A stretch of 6,260 nucleotides of DNA from CAKZSU01 sp044223895 (lineage in GTDB: Bacteria; Patescibacteriota; Microgenomatia; UBA10105; UBA927), in assembly GCA_044223895.1 (NCBI GenBank), contig JBGALL010000087.1:1-6260 (forward strand). The letters run 5' to 3'. The notes beneath the pieces were generated by a model. It did not search any database, had not been told where the DNA came from, and saw only the letters and a list, made by a program, of their open reading frames with translations. Position 1 is the stretch's first letter; the number at the start of each line of letters is the position of its first letter. Shown piece after piece: positions 6,101 through 6,260 of this stretch. The translations under genes and the position numbers were made by a program.

Positions 6101-6260
6101 TTGGACCAATTATGGTGGCCGGTGGAAGTTGTGTCTCGGGGACCTGTACTCAAAATACAACCTTGCAAGCAGGTTCGTATCGTTCAAGAATTATTGCTTC
6201 CAGTAGTACAGCTGCCTGTAGTGCCTCAACACCTGCATTCTCAAATTTAATAGATGTGCC
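3175..6260 (+). CDS. Giant signal-anchored modular surface protein, 3' end outside window
   Basis: The frame stays open for 1028 codons to the window edge, so the C-terminus is missing. Order: a short basic N-terminus and membrane segment (11-29); a Cys-free domain (about 33-256) of unknown fold; a Cys-rich region (257-437, about 26 Cys) with CxxxC/CxxxxxC spacings such as CSGGRTCSGGVC; a Pro/Thr linker (439-461). Next come a thrombospondin type-1-like module (C462 to C505, with W467 and TRT at 485-487), a second Pro/Thr linker (506-533), four Ig-like repeats (534-915), and a fibronectin-III-like domain (from about C927). It is probably displayed on the cell surface for adhesion or cell-cell contact, with disulfides formed outside; this is inferred from the domain types. 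ATG 3175 is chosen because a stop (TAG, 3160-3162) lies just upstream in frame and the next in-frame ATG would lose the membrane segment. No Shine-Dalgarno sequence is visible. It is likely in an operon with the 432-residue gene. Confidence 0.9.
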   Translation, partial: MAFFPPNNKKIFFGIIVLLVLPLLALFLLQVREPITYNLTKFINQKQNGSKSGKVNYTQFYFVSELKEYKIAENSVNTYFLTDSLQKLGLLPLINLPYILASTTKIPRVSPETIIIKFLPIEQYAKDLSSNPDLKSRLLQNVVDENNNSQVMYVAGEAKSKGREITIPIYINTNTVKAFPDPDQLISGYALLSLFYTFHIPPLSPTNSDPAMVYVEKMGTVRDRLFRLERKNSSYIFLDNKLSEIWNVLFPKVLAACGGTGQCGTNTTVYKCDSAAGAPYAGSTCFPASGGSPCPGFCNASTVCTANGTSVLCAPDWAGAMCIAGCLSCTVSSACTGTPSAPTWCDNSTDSQCIDKAIGTACTNDSTGLPGSCGGVWNGINTQCTCNSASGPTPTPGAGTVACNGGCTLSSQCSGGRTCSGGVCRNSSCPAIASCTCAAPPTSTPLPPATNTPVPPTVPAGCTLGPWTSASCGGGGCPANQMLQTRTASPGGCGSTTQCVASVACPTLTPVPSNTPLPPTPTNTPIIPPPAPLVDLKVNGSDTPPAITSGSTVTATWTTANATTCTAQSSPATNGWTTGSSKATANSGTQTQSGVGGISANTTLTLNCTGPGGSASNSVLVQVVPPQQPPIVSLLVNGTSGPLTVNSGDLVTATWNVVDATSCTSSATTATGNWANGSSKTATDGSHSQTNVGTITTNRTLTITCTNPGGSSSDSVDVAIAAGNAVTVDLKVNGGDGPVTIPTGNNVSVTWTATNATGACTATASVATTGWSGSKNQTGGSNPSVGPCSSNRTLTLTCPGAGGTTSSDSVDVVMAVAPTATPPPDPVVDLKVNGLDSTTVVTNTNITTTWDVTYATSCQASATVGTGNWVNGSAKNAATGQSQTGVGPISSSRTLSLSCQNSVGKTTVDNVPLAVATATPTPAAGQCSAPPPRDPPVTDCATSAADTVNISWQWNTVALANQYQFSVLNSSGTTVFGPIMVAGGSCVSGTCTQNTTLQAGSYRSRIIASSSTAACSASTPAFSNLIDV
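4558..4689 (+). other. Thrombospondin type-1-like module in the surface protein
   Basis: Residues 462-505 carry six Cys (462, 472, 477, 493, 499, 505), W467 two residues before the 'SxxC-G' turn, and the 'QxxTRT' strand (481-487). This is the core pattern of TSP1 repeats: W-x-x-x-x-C-G-G-G-x-C, then R-T, then three spaced Cys. It is flanked on both sides by Pro/Thr linkers, so it is an independent module. Only one copy is seen, and the second half is shorter than in animal TSP1 domains. Confidence 0.6.
4774..5919 (+). repeat. Four tandem Ig-like repeats encoded in the surface protein
   Basis: Repeats begin at about residues 534, 631, 728 and 828 (periods 97, 97 and 100). Three of the four open with V-D-L-K-V-N-G. 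Each has a core Trp (W557, W655, W751, W850) followed 8 or 9 residues later by a Cys (C565, C663, C760, C858). A second Cys follows 38-43 residues further on in a T-L-x-x-x-C strand (C608, C705, C798, C899). The Trp and Cys-Cys pattern suggests Ig-like beta sandwiches with one disulfide each. Repeat 3 has an additional Cys (C788). The repeats are well diverged, so the duplication is not recent. Confidence 0.8.
5953..6260 (+). other. Fibronectin type III-like domain, cut by the window edge
   Basis: From about C927 the pattern changes from the Ig-like repeats. It shows a Pro-rich lead-in, a strand with ISWQW, then ANQYQFSVL, a T-T-L-x-x-G-S-Y-R stretch and an I-I-A-S-S strand. The W, the Y-x-F-x-V strand and the L-x-x-G-x-Y-x-x-R-I turn are typical of fibronectin III folds. 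The end of the domain and of the protein are not in the window. Confidence 0.5.

Overview
The window looks like part of a Patescibacteria (Candidate Phyla Radiation) genome, most likely Microgenomates-like. The reasons are an A+T-leaning composition, three of four main genes without a clear Shine-Dalgarno sequence, compact genes, and a very large signal-anchored surface protein built from Cys-rich stretches, Pro/Thr 'TPTP' linkers and repeated Ig-like domains. The taxon is an inference from style, not from a marker gene. The standard genetic code fits: genes end in TAA and no in-frame TGA is read through.

Layout: (1) 13-348, minus strand: a small three-helix membrane protein of the DUF4870/Tic20-like type, with a good Shine-Dalgarno sequence. 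(2) 349-629: a divergent intergenic region with an A+T block and a perfect 9-bp hairpin. (3) 630-1358, plus strand: a complete classical short-chain dehydrogenase/reductase. (4) 1359-1832: 474 bp without a confident gene but full of signals. These are a possible promoter plus strong intrinsic terminator that could delimit a ~95-nt small RNA, two tandem 75-bp repeats with an ordered hairpin architecture, a possible 24-codon ORF, and a near-consensus sigma70 promoter with an inverted repeat in its spacer. (5) 1833-3131, plus: a 432-aa protein of unknown function with a hydrophobic N-terminus and no cysteine. (6) 3175 to the window end, plus: at least 1028 codons of a giant surface protein that is still open at position 6260.

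The promoter at 1764-1791 probably drives genes 5 and 6 as one envelope operon, since only 43 bp separate them. The start codon of gene 6 lies inside a hairpin followed by six T residues, so expression of the surface protein may be limited by attenuation or start-codon masking. The first two genes are housekeeping-like and show no functional link to the envelope genes.

The least explained part is 1528-1684. Both 75-bp units can form the same two helices interrupted by tandem GA/GA internal loops. The four differences between the units all keep pairing as G-U wobbles if read as plus-strand RNA. No known RNA family was recognised, and the evidence is only what can be folded by eye.
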